Positions 26,554 to 38,275 of a stretch of DNA of 64,000 nt are shown one piece after another. The stretch lies in the NCBI GenBank assembly GCA_946699065.1, contig CAMPDV010000045.1:744001-808000 (forward strand). The letters run 5' to 3'. The translations under genes and the position numbers were made by a program. Numbering within the stretch: the first letter of the stretch is position 1; every line of letters begins with the position of its first letter. The notes under the pieces were generated by a model. That model did no database searches. It was not told the origin of the DNA and worked only from the letters and a program-made list of their open reading frames with translations. The DNA comes from Loxodes magnus (taxonomy: Eukaryota > Ciliophora > Karyorelictea > Loxodida > Loxodidae).

Positions 26554-26994
26554 TCTAATTATTATGAATTATTTCAAAAACCTTTAAAACAAATATTATG
26601 TTATAAAATATTTTTAGCAGCTATTTATGAGCAATTATTTTAAAAATAGCTTAAAATTTATTTTATAATTACAAATCACTCTTAAACAGACTGCTTGCTT
26701 TAAATTTTTTAAACTCTCTTTTTAGAAATGAATATAAAGTATTCAAAAAGAAATTCTTTTATCGCTTTTAAGTTTCTAAATGTTTTATTTATTTTAATAT
26801 TTAACTAAAATTCTTACCAAAAGCGAGTCAGGGAAAAATCCAAAGCAAGCTAAATTTAGTTAAATAAGTTTTGAGGTAAAATAGAGTTTGCTAATTACTC
26901 TATGTGATAAATGAATTAAGGAGCTTCCCATTCAAATAACAACTTCTATTGAATAAATATTAACTCTAGGCCTGATTTCTTAGTTTCTTCTATA

Positions 26995-28335
26995 TCATTT
27001 TAAATTTACAAAATGATTATAGATTTAAACTCTTATATATTTCAGATTTGAACACTCTTTACAATTAAATTTCAAAAGTTTATTACTTTCTAAATATCTG
27101 AATTTTATTATTACCGTTATTAAGTTAATTTATTTCTTCTACTCATTATGAACTAAAATTTATGAATATTTATATACTTAGATTAAGAGACTTTATTTAT
27201 TAAATAATTGTTATAATGAAACATTTGGCATTTATGAAAAAAGTTCATATAAGTCTTTTAAATAAATTAGGAATTTTAGATTTAGTTTGCTTTTTGGTTA
27301 AATTTAGATATGCAAATTTTATATTAGTGTTGATTAATGATCTTGCTCTTATAATGATTCATATTCAAAATGCTTCCATAGATATTTTTACGTTAAATTG
27401 AAGAAAGTTTCTTGATATTTAATCAACAAAATAGACTTAAGCTTCACTCTCTTTTCAGTTTGAAATTTTTATTCTAAAAATGTTAATTTTATCTTCTGTT
27501 AAATTTGATAGTTCTGCTTTGACTTAATTTAAGTTTAGCAAGCTTATAAATCTTTAATTGTTTGATAATTTTACACCAATTTTTAAAGAGTAGTATATGA
27601 ATAAAAAATCTATTAATGAAGTATTTATTTTGCTTTTTACAATTCAATTCAGTTTGCCAATTTTAATAAAATTTTTCTACTATTTTTCATCTTCTTTGTT
27701 GCTTGTCTTTTTCTTATTTTATTTTTTAAATAATGATCACATCTAAATTTACTATTAAAAAATTCTATCACCCAGGATATCTTTAAGCACTCTTGAATGT
27801 AATATAAATTTACTTCGAAAGTAGCGTAGCAAAGTTATCTTCATTTTTATCTTCTATTAACCATATTACTATTCATATCATTAATCTGAATATTATAAAG
27901 CTTATTTATTTAAAAGTATCTAGTAAATGTTTCCTTTATTTCTTCTATTATACAGTACAGCCAAACATTTTTCCCAGTTTCTATTAAGCAAACAGATTTC
28001 TCATCATATTAACTTTCTACTTTTGCTACTATTTTATGTGAATATAATGACTATGCCTTAAGGAGTTCATTTCCTACCTAATTAAAATTTAAAAAATTTC
28101 TCTCTTGTAAAAGAAAATTTAAATTATTAGAACTCTCAACTGCTATAAACGATTGATTTAGATATTCTCTGTTTTTAGTTATCTAGGAAATAAATAGAGC
28201 ATTCTATTAGCAAAACATAAATTTAAACTTAAAGTGTTAATTGGAATCTTTAATTGTCAGAACTGCTTCTTTCTAATACAAAATTCTTATTTTTTCTTGA
28301 AAAAAGAATCTTTTTTTCTTTTTCTTGTCTGCCAT
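26995..28335 (-). pseudogene. 446-codon unidentified basic protein, two in-frame TGAs
   Basis: ATG 28335 (MADKKKKKRFFFQEKI) to TGA 26997-26995 in one phase, with TGAs at codons 165 and 229. The N-terminal third contains KSVCLIETGKNVWLYCIIEE. The middle is very basic (KNKIRKRQATKKMKNSRK). The C-terminal third has regular Gln/Lys/Leu patterns and a Cys pair (KFNCKEC). No domain recognised. It lies just downstream of a retrotransposon ORF1 fragment on the same strand, so it might be an element gene, but no reverse transcriptase motif was found in it. Confidence 0.5.
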
Positions 28336-28619
28336 TTTGATATTCTAACTTTTTACAATTTTCTCTAATTTTATTAGCTTAGAACTGAAAGAAAATAGTA
28401 ATCTATAAAAGCTTTATTAAAATCCAATAAAGTATTCATTTTCTAATGAATATATTAATCCACATTTCGTTAAATATCGAGCTTTTTTAATGTTCTTTCC
28501 ACAAATAAACTTATTATGTGCATTCTATTAATGAATGAAAGAATCGTATTCTTAATATTTTTAATGCGGGTTATCAACTAGGTAAAAAAAAGTAAAATTA
28601 AATTTATAGTCTTAGAAGA

Positions 28620-28975
28620 GAATTTCACAACTAACTTGATTCCACTCTCTCCCAAACTAAAGGATGGTGTAGGATTTCATTAGTCAGTCATTCATATCTC
28701 CCACCATAGACCGTTTTTCCTTCTAGTTTCTATTTCACTTATTATTTTATTCTTGAAGTCTTGAGTTGTAAAATTTCTTTCTGTATATTTAACCTGTTCT
28801 TGTTGGTCAAATGCAGAAAAGTTCGTCTATCATTTATTTATTATTAATTATTTCAATTTAATTTTTCTTTCAGCACTATCTTCAGTAGTAGTTTTTCTGA
28901 CATTTATAGCACCTGATCTTTCTACGATAGTAATTTATCTTATTCGTCTTTTTTTATTATTATATAATATAAAAT
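28620..28975 (-). pseudogene. ORF1 fragment with degenerate zinc knuckle
   Basis: A minus-strand frame with CYKC, then Tyr-Tyr in place of His, then a TGA and RQC at 28,921-28,873. It matches the ORF1 knuckles at 8.5, 29.7, 48.0 and 61.1 kb with the His lost and one codon missing. It is cut at its 5' side by the plus-strand 3' tail beginning at about 28,976. Confidence 0.5.
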
Positions 28976-29380
28976 GGATGTCGGCCTCGTCAGACAAATT
29001 AGTAGGTAATCTGGTGCAGTGTATACTGCATTACGAGTAATCTCGAACTAGATGCCACCAAGGAGAAGGGTGGATAAACTCTGTTGAGACATACCTAACT
29101 TACCCCGAGGGTTCTCTCTAGCAGTATGAAAGTTTGACTGACGGGCCTTCTAATTACCGATTTAATAACTATTCTTATTTGGACCTTATTCAAGAAGACT
29201 GAAGCATTTGACTCAAGATTTAAGAATAAATTTTAATAAGAAGATTCCCCATTTGGAGAAGCTGACATGACTCGTCGGACCTCTAGAATTTTAACAAGAA
29301 ATATGAGAACATTTTTCTTAATATTAAATATTAATATTGAAAGAACTGCGCGCCAATGAGGTGCTACTCACTCTATAATC
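28976..29380 (+). mobile_element. non-LTR retrotransposon 3' tail, 5'-truncated copy
   Basis: A GC-richer stretch that matches 47,205-46,805 on the minus strand nearly end to end. Shared landmarks include GTATGAAAGTTTGACTGA-type and TTGGAGAAGCTGA-type motifs and a terminal hairpin (29,341-29,380) ending CTCTATAATC. An A/T-only tract follows the end. It is embedded between minus-strand ORF1 remains, so it is a nested insertion. It may be a truncated LINE or a SINE-like derivative. Confidence 0.7.
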
Positions 29381-29439
29381 ATTTTTATTTATTTTATTAT
29401 TTATTTATTATTAATTTAATAATTAAAAATATTTTTGCA

Positions 29440-30232
29440 GTAGTTCCTGACTGCTGCTCGAAGAAGTTTATAAATTTGTGAGAAAGTCGCTCTTGAATAT
29501 CATAAAGTTTTCTTCTTTAAGGTCCTGCTTATTATAATCAAAGCAGTTGTTAATTTTCTTTTCTTCTATAGATTTTTCTTTCTTGATTACAATAAAGTTG
29601 TTCTCTTTTTCATTTTTCCTATATTCAATAATGTTTTTTAAATTTTCAGCATTTTCAGCAATTTCTATATAAATGTTATTAGCTACTACAGTAGTAGTAA
29701 CGTTTCCTTTTCCTTATTTTCATTTTTCACTATTATTATTCATTGCTTTCTTTTTCTATTTCCATGTTTTTAAGTTGGGAATTAAGGTTTTAACTTTGAA
29801 GAATGCTTTCAAGCTGTTAATTTTAGTCCTATATCCTTTAGACTTGAGACTTTGTCTGGTTCAGCTGTTCACGTTGATAGTTTCAGAGTGTGCTGATTTC
29901 TCTTTCCTGGTTGTTCAGTCTTAGGTCAATAGAATCTTAGAGTCCTCCCGTCACTAATTCTGTCAGCTTTGCATTCTCCTTTCGAATCTTTTTAATCTCT
30001 TTTTGGAGGTTAAGCACCACCTTTATAAGCTGTTCATAGCTTATCTATTGTTAGATATTGAATTCTGATACTTCTTTCTGTATAGTTTCTTAAAAATCTT
30101 ATTAAATTTTAGTTTCTTATTTTGAAGGAGAATTCCTTCTTTTCTTGGCTTTACTAATTTTTATTTGTTCCCTTCTGATTCTTCTTAATTTTTACCAATC
30201 TAAATTTATTTAGTAAAAATTCCAGGGTCCAT
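29440..30232 (-). pseudogene. non-LTR ORF1 with coiled coil and zinc knuckle (decayed)
   Basis: It starts at ATG 30232 (MDPGIF). After a phase change, a coiled coil (QISYEQLIKVVLNLQKEIKK) at about 30,060-29,990 matches the ORF1 at 48.4 kb (QISYDQLNKVVLDHQKEVKK). Long Gln-rich heptads follow with in-frame TGAs. The knuckle at 29,699-29,658 keeps Cys, His and Cys, but the first Cys is Tyr. It ends abruptly near the plus-strand 3' tail at 29,380. Confidence 0.65.
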
Positions 30233-31069
30233 TTTTTTAATTATTATTATTCAGGTTCGATTTCCATTTGAATGCTTGATTACTAATCTTGAGATTTTAA
30301 ACCGCTAGCTGTTTTTTTCTTACTTTACATAAAATCTTTAATTTCATATTAGAATCTAGAGAATTGGAATTAAAAAATTGAGGAACTTCATCGAATTATT
30401 TTCAATATCTTCAAATTAAGCTACTATTGACTCTTAAAGCTTATTAAGAGTTTCTTGTATGGCTGGAAGATATAGATCTAGTTATCTAATCAATTTATCT
30501 AATATTTTTTCTACTTTTAATCTTTGCTATTTAGCTCATATTATATATTTGATATCCTTTGCTGCCCTAATTATGCAAATGATACCTAAGATTATTGTTC
30601 TTAATCTTATTAAGATTATTAGTCGATTAAATTAGGTTTTTATTCTTATTTTTTAAATATTCGTTAATAGAGGTCTATTATTTCTTTGGTGCCATCCCAC
30701 TTTATGTAATAATGGTTTAAAAGCAAATTTTGAATGTTGTAAGATTGTATTGATTTATATATAATAATTTTTATCTATGATAATTATTAAGCTTTACTAT
30801 TTTAGTACTGTAAACCCTTTTTAACTTCTAAATTATTAAGTATATATTTATTCAATGATCATTATGTTGAATCTTCAGCTGCAATCTTATAAATTTCTGC
30901 TATATTTTTGTTTGATGCTTGCAATAAAAATTTTATGTTTGCAATTAATTTCCTATGCTTCTTGAAGCATCATAGAGACTAACCATCCTATTAAAGTCTT
31001 TGTAATAAAGAATTTATTTCATCGATTGATTGAAAAAGTTTTCGTTTGCTAATTAGATTGAATAATTAA
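30233..31069. other. no gene recognised
   Basis: AT-rich spacer between two retroelement pieces. No convincing frame seen. Confidence 0.35.
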
Positions 31070-31440
31070 AATTAAAGCACATAGCACCTCAATGACGCGT
31101 AGCTCTTTAATAAAGATTTTTAAATTAAAAAAATTACTTTTTGAAGTCTTCCACAGTGCTAGCATTCCCTTGCGAGTCTTGTCTTCTAAAGAGAGGGATT
31201 GAAATGCTCCCTAAGAAACGTTAGTATCAGGTATCTTTCATCATTAACGCTACCTGATGCCTATTCAGTCTTGTCTTGTCCTCTCTTGGCTCCTACTAAG
31301 ATTCTTGTTCATTTTTTCGCTCATGGAGTACATCCTGTTGTCAGAATTTAAGTAAATCTCAGTTGGAGGATTGTTCCTCCTTATTTATTTATATATATAA
31401 TAAATAAATTGTGCTAATATTATAATAGTTAACAGTATAT
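31070..31440 (-). mobile_element. non-LTR retrotransposon 3' tail
   Basis: On the minus strand, a GC-richer untranslated segment contains short stem-loops (GGAGGA-ACAA-TCCTCC at about 31,365-31,380; paired AGGTAGCGTTAA/GGTATC elements). It ends in the conserved terminal hairpin AAAGAGCTACGCGTCATTGA at 31,108-31,070. Blocks such as CATTTC..CCTCTCT..TAGAAGACA and AATGCTAG are shared with the plus-strand tail at 36 kb. Confidence 0.6.
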
Positions 31441-31761
31441 AGGAAAAAACTGTGACTAGTTCAGAAAAATCAAATAGCAATCATGGAGAAAGCAATTTTA
31501 GCAGCAAATAAGTAAAAAAAAGAATCTTATCTGATGTAGTGAAATAGAGTAGTTTATAGGTTGAAAGAGTACCTTGATCCAGAAAAACTATCAGATACAA
31601 CTAGAGTAAATTAAGATGGAAAAAGAGGTTTAGAAGGATAATCTACGCGAGTTCTAGAGCTCGTTAAAAACTAGGATTCTCAAGCTTTAAAACAGTACTT
31701 AAGCGGTTATCTGAAAAACACTGTGAACATTTTTATTCATGTATTCATATTTATTTAAGAG

Positions 31762-32340
31762 ATGGCTAGAACTATTTAAACTCTATAAGAAATGAAGGAG
31801 AAGATCTATAACTATTTGCTTATTTAATAAACTCGCAATAAGCTTTAAATAGCATCTAGAACTGTCCTTGTAGACTTCTTACTCTTAGCCTAAGTAAATA
31901 GATGACTATAAATCTGATTTAAAAATCCTAGAATATAATTACTATCTCTTAGCATAATAGCATTCCTTTTTATAAAATCACTTAAATACCTTTAGACTTA
32001 CTAATTAAATAGATTTAAATGTAATATTAAATTAATTAAATGAGAAATAAAAAGTAGAAAGCTGTAATTTTAAATTTAGCTATTTAAGTACATAAGCAAG
32101 CAATTGCTTACCAACATCTACAAATCTAATTTAAACCATTTTTACTTTTAAGAAGGCACTTCTTTATAATTTATAGTCTAAGATATTAAAACTTTTTAGC
32201 AGGCAATCTAAATTATCCATTAAGTAGATATTATATCTAAGTCTTTTTCACCTTAACAAGAAATTTATCTTACATTCATATATCTAATTTAAGAAAGCTT
32301 AAAGCATAGATTTTAAGAAAAAGTTGATGACTAGTAATAA
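31762..32340 (+). pseudogene. short frames at the outer palindrome border, unidentified
   Basis: ATG 31762, five bases inside the left border, opens a protein-like 47-codon frame (MARTIQTLQEMKEKIYNYLL, to TGA 31903). The next phase continues as a long protein-like frame (DDYKSDLKILEYNYYLL). The mirror copy at 57,442-56,870 is identical here, including the phase change. It could be one gene split by a frameshift older than the duplication, or an intron I cannot define. Confidence 0.35.
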
Positions 32341-32555
32341 TAAGCTTTAGCTCTTGATACCTAAAACTAAAAATGTAAATAAATTAAAATAGCAAATGGT
32401 TTATAAGTATAATGAGGTTTAAAATATAAGTAGCTTAGTTTAAATAAATTCTAATGAAAAAATGATTTAAGTGTAATAAGTATATTATAATTAATTTTAT
32501 ATTTAATCTAACTTTATTTTATACTTCATACTCTTTACCTTATCAAATAATTCAA

Positions 32556-35300
32556 ATGTCTTCACTATTTTTTACTCAATCTTCTCCAGAAAACCCCTTC
32601 AATTCTTCGCAAGCTTCTCAACAATAACAGCCTTTACAGTTCTAAAGTACTAATTTAGACTCTAGCTCTTAAATAGAAAATAGTTGTGCTAACTGTTAGT
32701 AAAAGATATAAGAAATAGGGCTTCTTTAAAATTAACTCTAAACGCTTTCTTAGGAAAACTATTAGAAAGATTAAAAAGTAAAAGAGAAAGAGGATGCTGC
32801 TACATATCTCCAAAACTAGCTTAACTACAAAGAACAAGAATATCAAACTTTACAAGAGTAAAACTAAAAACTAGACAATTAAAAATAAACATAAGATTAA
32901 GAAATTATTAGCTTATAAAAGATTTAAGAAACCTCTATAGAGCAGTCTAAACTAATTGAGAAGTATAAATAGGCTTTAAATGATGTAATCTAGAAAAATT
33001 AATAACAATAGTAATAAAGCTTACCTTAAATTTAAAATCTCACTAATTAGAACATTTAATAGTTAAACTAAATTCGAGATTTGAACCAAAAAATTGAAGA
33101 GTTTGAAGAAATCATTAAAATTAAAGATAGATAAACTAAACTAACTACAAGCTAAAGCCAGAATTTAGATACTTCTCAAAATGATTAGAGCTTGTAGACA
33201 GAAAATGAACAGCTAAAGAAAAATAATTAAGAATTATTGCTAAATATTGAAATACTAAAGATCTAAATATAAGAAGAAGTATAGAAAAATTAAAATTAGC
33301 TGCAAAATAAATAGAATCATCAAGAGATTAAATATAAGGAATAACAACATTAACTGCAATAGATGGTAGAAAGGGTATCTTAACTAGAAAAAATAATATA
33401 AGAATAGTAAGAATAAATTTAGAATGCAAATTAGCAAAATTCTTAGTTGGAGATTAAATTAAATGAGCACCAGCAACTAAATAAAAATTTGTAAGATTAA
33501 GCTTAGCCACTTGCTGAACAAATATCCAACCTAAAGTAGAAAAATGATTAACTGAACTAAGAAAAAGAAAACTTGCTTTAATCTAATTTTAGTAATAAAG
33601 ATTAAATGGAAGAAGTAATAAAAAAAGCAGAAAGTCTAGAAAGTGAAAAGTAATAAGCATAACTGATAATTTTAAAACTTCAAGAGTAAAACAAAATGCT
33701 AATGGATTAGCAAGTTCTATAAAGCAACCATCCTAAAAGTACTAGTGAGATTGAAAACGAAAATATATAATTTTAAAGATTATTACAAGCATAAGAAAAC
33801 TAAACAAATGTTCTTATGAAAGAGAAATAAGAAACTGAAGTCTAGTTAAATTAAGCATAACAGTATATTTAAAATTTAAATTTTAGTATATAGCAGATTT
33901 AATAAGAACTAAATAATAAGTGCTAAAAGTTAGAATAAATAAAACAATAAAATATGCAATTAGAATAGCAAATAACTATAGAAAGATAAGCCAATAAATA
34001 ATAAAATGATTAGATTACTATACTAAAATAGGATAAAGAAGCAAGAAAAGAACTTGAAGGATAGATTTAATAATTTTAGTAGAGGGAATAATAATTGTAG
34101 AATGAGATATAAAATAAAAGTCTATAATTATAAGAAGCGAATAAAAATCTCATAGCTTAGCAAACTCAAAATGAATAATTGGCTGAATAATAATAAAAGC
34201 TTTTAAATCAAAATTATAAACTTGAGCAATAGAATCTTTATTTTAGCCAATAAAAAAAAAACTAAATTCAATAGATTTAAACTCCATAATAGATGTTTTA
34301 AACTCCTTAGAACTAAACCATTTATTCGATTTCTCCTCGCAAAAACCTTTAAAGCTTAAAATAAGAATATAAGCATAATAAGAGTATTATTAGTTAAATA
34401 GAAAGCTTATTAGGATAGTTTAACTCTTATAGACATATTAGAGGAGATGGTAATTGCTATTACCGAGCTATCGGATTTGCATTCTTAGAGCATTTGTGTA
34501 GAATCACAACTTCTGATAAGTATTTAAGAGGCATTATATACAAATTCTAGAAAAAAGGAGGATACTATTAAATAAGGCCTGATATTAATAACTAAGAATC
34601 TTTAAATTTAAGAAACATTTTCCTTGGTCTATTAGGTAATCTACTGTAAAGAAAAAACTAAGAAGATAAGTTTATTATGCAATACTTAGAAGAGGAAATC
34701 AAAGATAATAAAAACAATTAAGATGAAGCTTTAGTATGGGAAATGAGATGTCTTACTGCTAATTACCTAGAAGTTCATCGTTAACTATGTCAAGATTTTT
34801 GCTAAATTCCTTACGAAGAATTTATTTAAAATATCCTTACAATGGGATAGGAGGTAGATGGTTTAGGTATAGGTCCACTTTAATTAGTTTTGGAAATAAG
34901 GATAATAATTTAAATGGTTGATAAACAATAAAAATAATTAATGTAATTTGAATAAATGAATAGATCAGGATTATATCCAGTTATCTACATTCTATATAAG
35001 CCTGGCCATTATGATATAATTTATACTAAAGAATAAAGCAGTGCAGATGGTTTTAATTATATTAATGAAACTTTCTAATAATTTCAGCGTATTCCTGAAG
35101 GATATAGTATAGAAAACCCAGGAAAACCATTCTTTATATATGAAGTGATAAAAGAAAACGAATGTCAATTTTAAGAAAATATGAACTTTTAGATTTAGTG
35201 CAATTAAGCATATATTAGCACTGCAGACATGGAAATAAGAATGAAATAAAAATATCAATAGTCAGAAAAAGCTAAAAATGCTAAGATATATTAAGTGTGA
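32556..35300 (+). CDS. coiled-coil / OTU deubiquitinase / RING protein, left-arm copy
   Basis: ATG 32556 to TGA 35298-35300 is a fully open 914-codon frame. Residues ~40-600 are Gln-rich coiled coil with an early CANC pair. The OTU domain starts near residue 629, with Cys box GDGNCYYRAIGFAF (C634) and catalytic-type His in KPGHYDIIY. A RING-HC finger follows immediately (CENC, CQHNFCNIC, CAVC at ~35,313-35,450), but a one-base insertion before it puts it out of phase, and a TGA replaces the Trp codon kept in the right arm. Original end TGA 35557-35559. The mirror copy (53504-56648) has the RING in phase but a frameshift near its start. Predicted to combine ubiquitin removal and ligation. Confidence 0.85.
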
Positions 35301-35949
35301 AAACTGTACTATCGAAGTAAATCAACAAAATATAATAAGCCTTCAATGTTAGCATAATTTCTGCAATATATGCCTAAGTTACTAACTTAAGGAAGAAAAT
35401 GGACCATCACTATAGTTTTGAAAAGACGATTAACTAAAATGTGCTGTATGCTAAAAAGAAACTTCAAGGCAGGAAATTTAATCAATTTAGAAAAATTTGA
35501 AAAAAATAGGAAAGAAAGAAAAAGCTACAAGGAAAAATGATGAATGCTTACTATTTTGAATCAACTTTAAAAAGATTTATCTATTATTTAAATTAATCCT
35601 TTAACTTTTCTCTTTAAAAGGCTTTTATAATATCCTAGTCAGATTTATCTTAGATAGATATAAATGTATATAGTAAAACTTATATAAGATAATTAAGTTA
35701 GCTTTTAAACTTAAAAATGCTATAACTAAATAGTAAGCCTATATTAATTAAGTTTTAACAATGGTTAAGAAGCAGCAAGATTAATAAAAGTAAGTCTTTA
35801 GAAGACTGGTAAATTTATAATATGTTTAAGAATAAATATTTTATTTAAAATCCAAAAAGATAATCTAAGCTTAAGCATGATTGCCAGAAAGCTTAAATTA
35901 TCTTAGAATATATAAAAAGCTTTAGTATTGTATTATAATATATTACAAT

Positions 35950-36262
35950 TTAATTCAAAAAGGAAGGAGTAATACTCACACTGAAATCGAAAATAACTTT
36001 AAAATCAAGAAGTATTCGTGGTGCAAAGAACTTCTAAAGATTCTTGCAGTAGCCAAGAATGAACTAAGAATATACATCAAATAACAACGGGTTGAAAAAT
36101 GCTCAAACTCTAAGCACTCTGGAGAAAACATTTCGATTAAACCTCTCTAAAAGACATGATAGTTAAAGGTAATGCTAGTATAGGGGGATTTTGAAGAACA
36201 TCTGATAATATAAAACTTTTTTTAAAGAGCTGCGCTTCATTGAGATGCAACGCTCTACAATC
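35950..36262 (+). mobile_element. non-LTR retrotransposon 3' tail
   Basis: A GC-richer segment ending in the conserved hairpin AAAGAGCTGCGCTTCATTGA at 36,224-36,262 (AGAGC pairs with GCTCT). Upstream blocks match the tail at 31.1 kb. It sits in the left-specific insertion of the palindrome, just inside the outer arm. The 5' limit is uncertain. Confidence 0.6.
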
Positions 36263-37579
36263 TAAGTTTTCATAAAATAAATTTCAATTAATGCCAGAAT
36301 TTTATGATTATACCTAATCCTTTTAGACAGCGACTAAAAAACTTAGAAGATTTAGATATTTTTATGATCGAATAGAATTAAAGATCATTCAAAACATGAG
36401 GAATTAATAATATCGATTTTAAAATAAATGTAAAGCTAGAAGGTTATATCTATTATAGTTTTAAAAGAAACAATGTTTATCAACTAGATCTATAAATAAA
36501 ATCTAAATAAAACTATCTCAAAGGAATATCATAAATACACTAGCTATAAACAATTGTTAACTATTTTAAAATTCAGCTAGCTTGTAAGAGACAATTATTC
36601 TAAGTTTATTACATCTTTAATTTATTTTAAGCACTTTAGATATATCTATTTTTTTATTTTTCCTTTTAATGGTTTTCTTTATATAGATATCTCATAAGAT
36701 TATAATAGCCTAAGAGTTTTAAACTATAAAGTAATAATAAAATGAATGCTATTATTCATCTTATATGCAGAGAGTATAAATTAACCCTCTTGCTAAGTTA
36801 TCCAAGTTAATCTAAAATAAGCTGATTTAGCTCTTAATAAGCAAGTGAAAAGCTGAAATAAAATCCTAATGTAAATTACAACTAAATGAAAAAAGGTTAT
36901 ATACCTAATAAAGCTAAAATGCATAGAAGACTCTTATTTGAATAGAAGTTTAAAGAGCTATTATTAAATAAAATTCTAATTACAGTTTTGATAGAACTTG
37001 AAGATTAAAAGTACATTGTTCAAGATTTTCTCTTACTTCTTTAAACTCACGAAGAAGATAGACATTAAAATACTTTGATCAGAATTTAAGAATATGATTA
37101 ATACTTTTGAAAACTAACTTTGGAGTATAGTGACTATCTTTTACTAATTAATTTTTAGATAAAACTTATTTTAACGTTCAGCTGCTTAGCTCTTTATATC
37201 CTTATCTCTCTTAATTTTTCTTTAGCTATCTAAATTAAGATTAATTTTAGGTATTTACGCTTGTTTGATTTTAGAATTTAAACTGGTAATATTAAACTCT
37301 GAAATTAGCTAAATGTATATAGATTATTTAGTTTTTAATTATGACAAAATCTATAAAATGTAGAAACTTCAAACTAGCAATAAAATTCTCTTAATCTATC
37401 TCTAAATTTAAATGAAACAGTTTAAATGAAATAAGAGGTATCTACTTAAATAAATCTAAATTAACTTATAATATAAATTAAAACATACTCTAATAATTCC
37501 TCATAAATAGCTCAATAAGCATGTATAATACCATAATTATTTGTTTTAAAGGTTTTTGAATTATATCATAATAATTAGA
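36263..37579. other. no gene recognised
   Basis: Part of the left-specific insertion in the palindrome. No convincing coding frame. Confidence 0.3.
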
Positions 37580-38275
37580 ATGTAAGAAGCTCCATGCTAA
37601 ATTTGTTTATAGCGCACAATTAATAAATACGCACTCTTTAAAAACTTGAGTGCAGATGTGTTCACTGTAAAAAATATGTAGAAGCTGACTGGTTAAAAAA
37701 AGAATTCCATGATATTATTCATAACTTATCTTGCAAAAAATAACCAAAACACTTAACAAGTACATCTGAAGGACCATAAACTACAACTCTTTTCCAAAAA
37801 TGCTATTTCCATTAAGATAATTTGAGATTTTTTTGCAAATAATATAGTTAAAAGATTTGTGGAACTTTTTTTTAAGAAAATCACAAAAATAATTGAAATA
37901 CAGAAATCGCAAACTATTTAGCGAAATTAAGAAAATTATATTTGATAAACTTGAAGAACTCAAATAAAAGATGTAGTTGGAATAAAATATTTAAATTAGT
38001 GAAAATAATAGAAAAGTAATAGTTGAAGAAGAAATTAATTTTAGAAAGTCTTTACGTAATGTTTAAGAAAATTTATAAATATAAATTAAATAATTTGGCA
38101 TCTGAAAGCTAGAAGATAATTCTTTAGGTAATTTTAAAGATTTGGATGAAGAATATTATTATTATAATATCTTACAAGATTTGGATACTTCTTTCAAATA
38201 CCTAGAAAGTGTAGATTGTAACAGTGCACCTTATATTTAATATTCTTATGATAATTTTTAATTAGCATATAGATG
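37580..38275 (+). pseudogene. RING / B-box fragment of the OTU gene family
   Basis: It begins at ATG 37580 and matches the first ~230 codons of the gene at 24001-26553: RING, B-box (Tyr-Phe-His run present) and the start of the coiled coil. A deletion in the RING shifts the frame. Similarity ends near 38,240, where the inner palindrome arm begins. The coiled coil, OTU and C-terminal RING are absent. Confidence 0.65.

Noticed and set aside
28976..29380. Possible structured RNA gene (GC-rich island)
   Set aside because: Its second copy follows an ORF1 and ends in the shared terminal hairpin, so a retroelement 3' tail explains it better.
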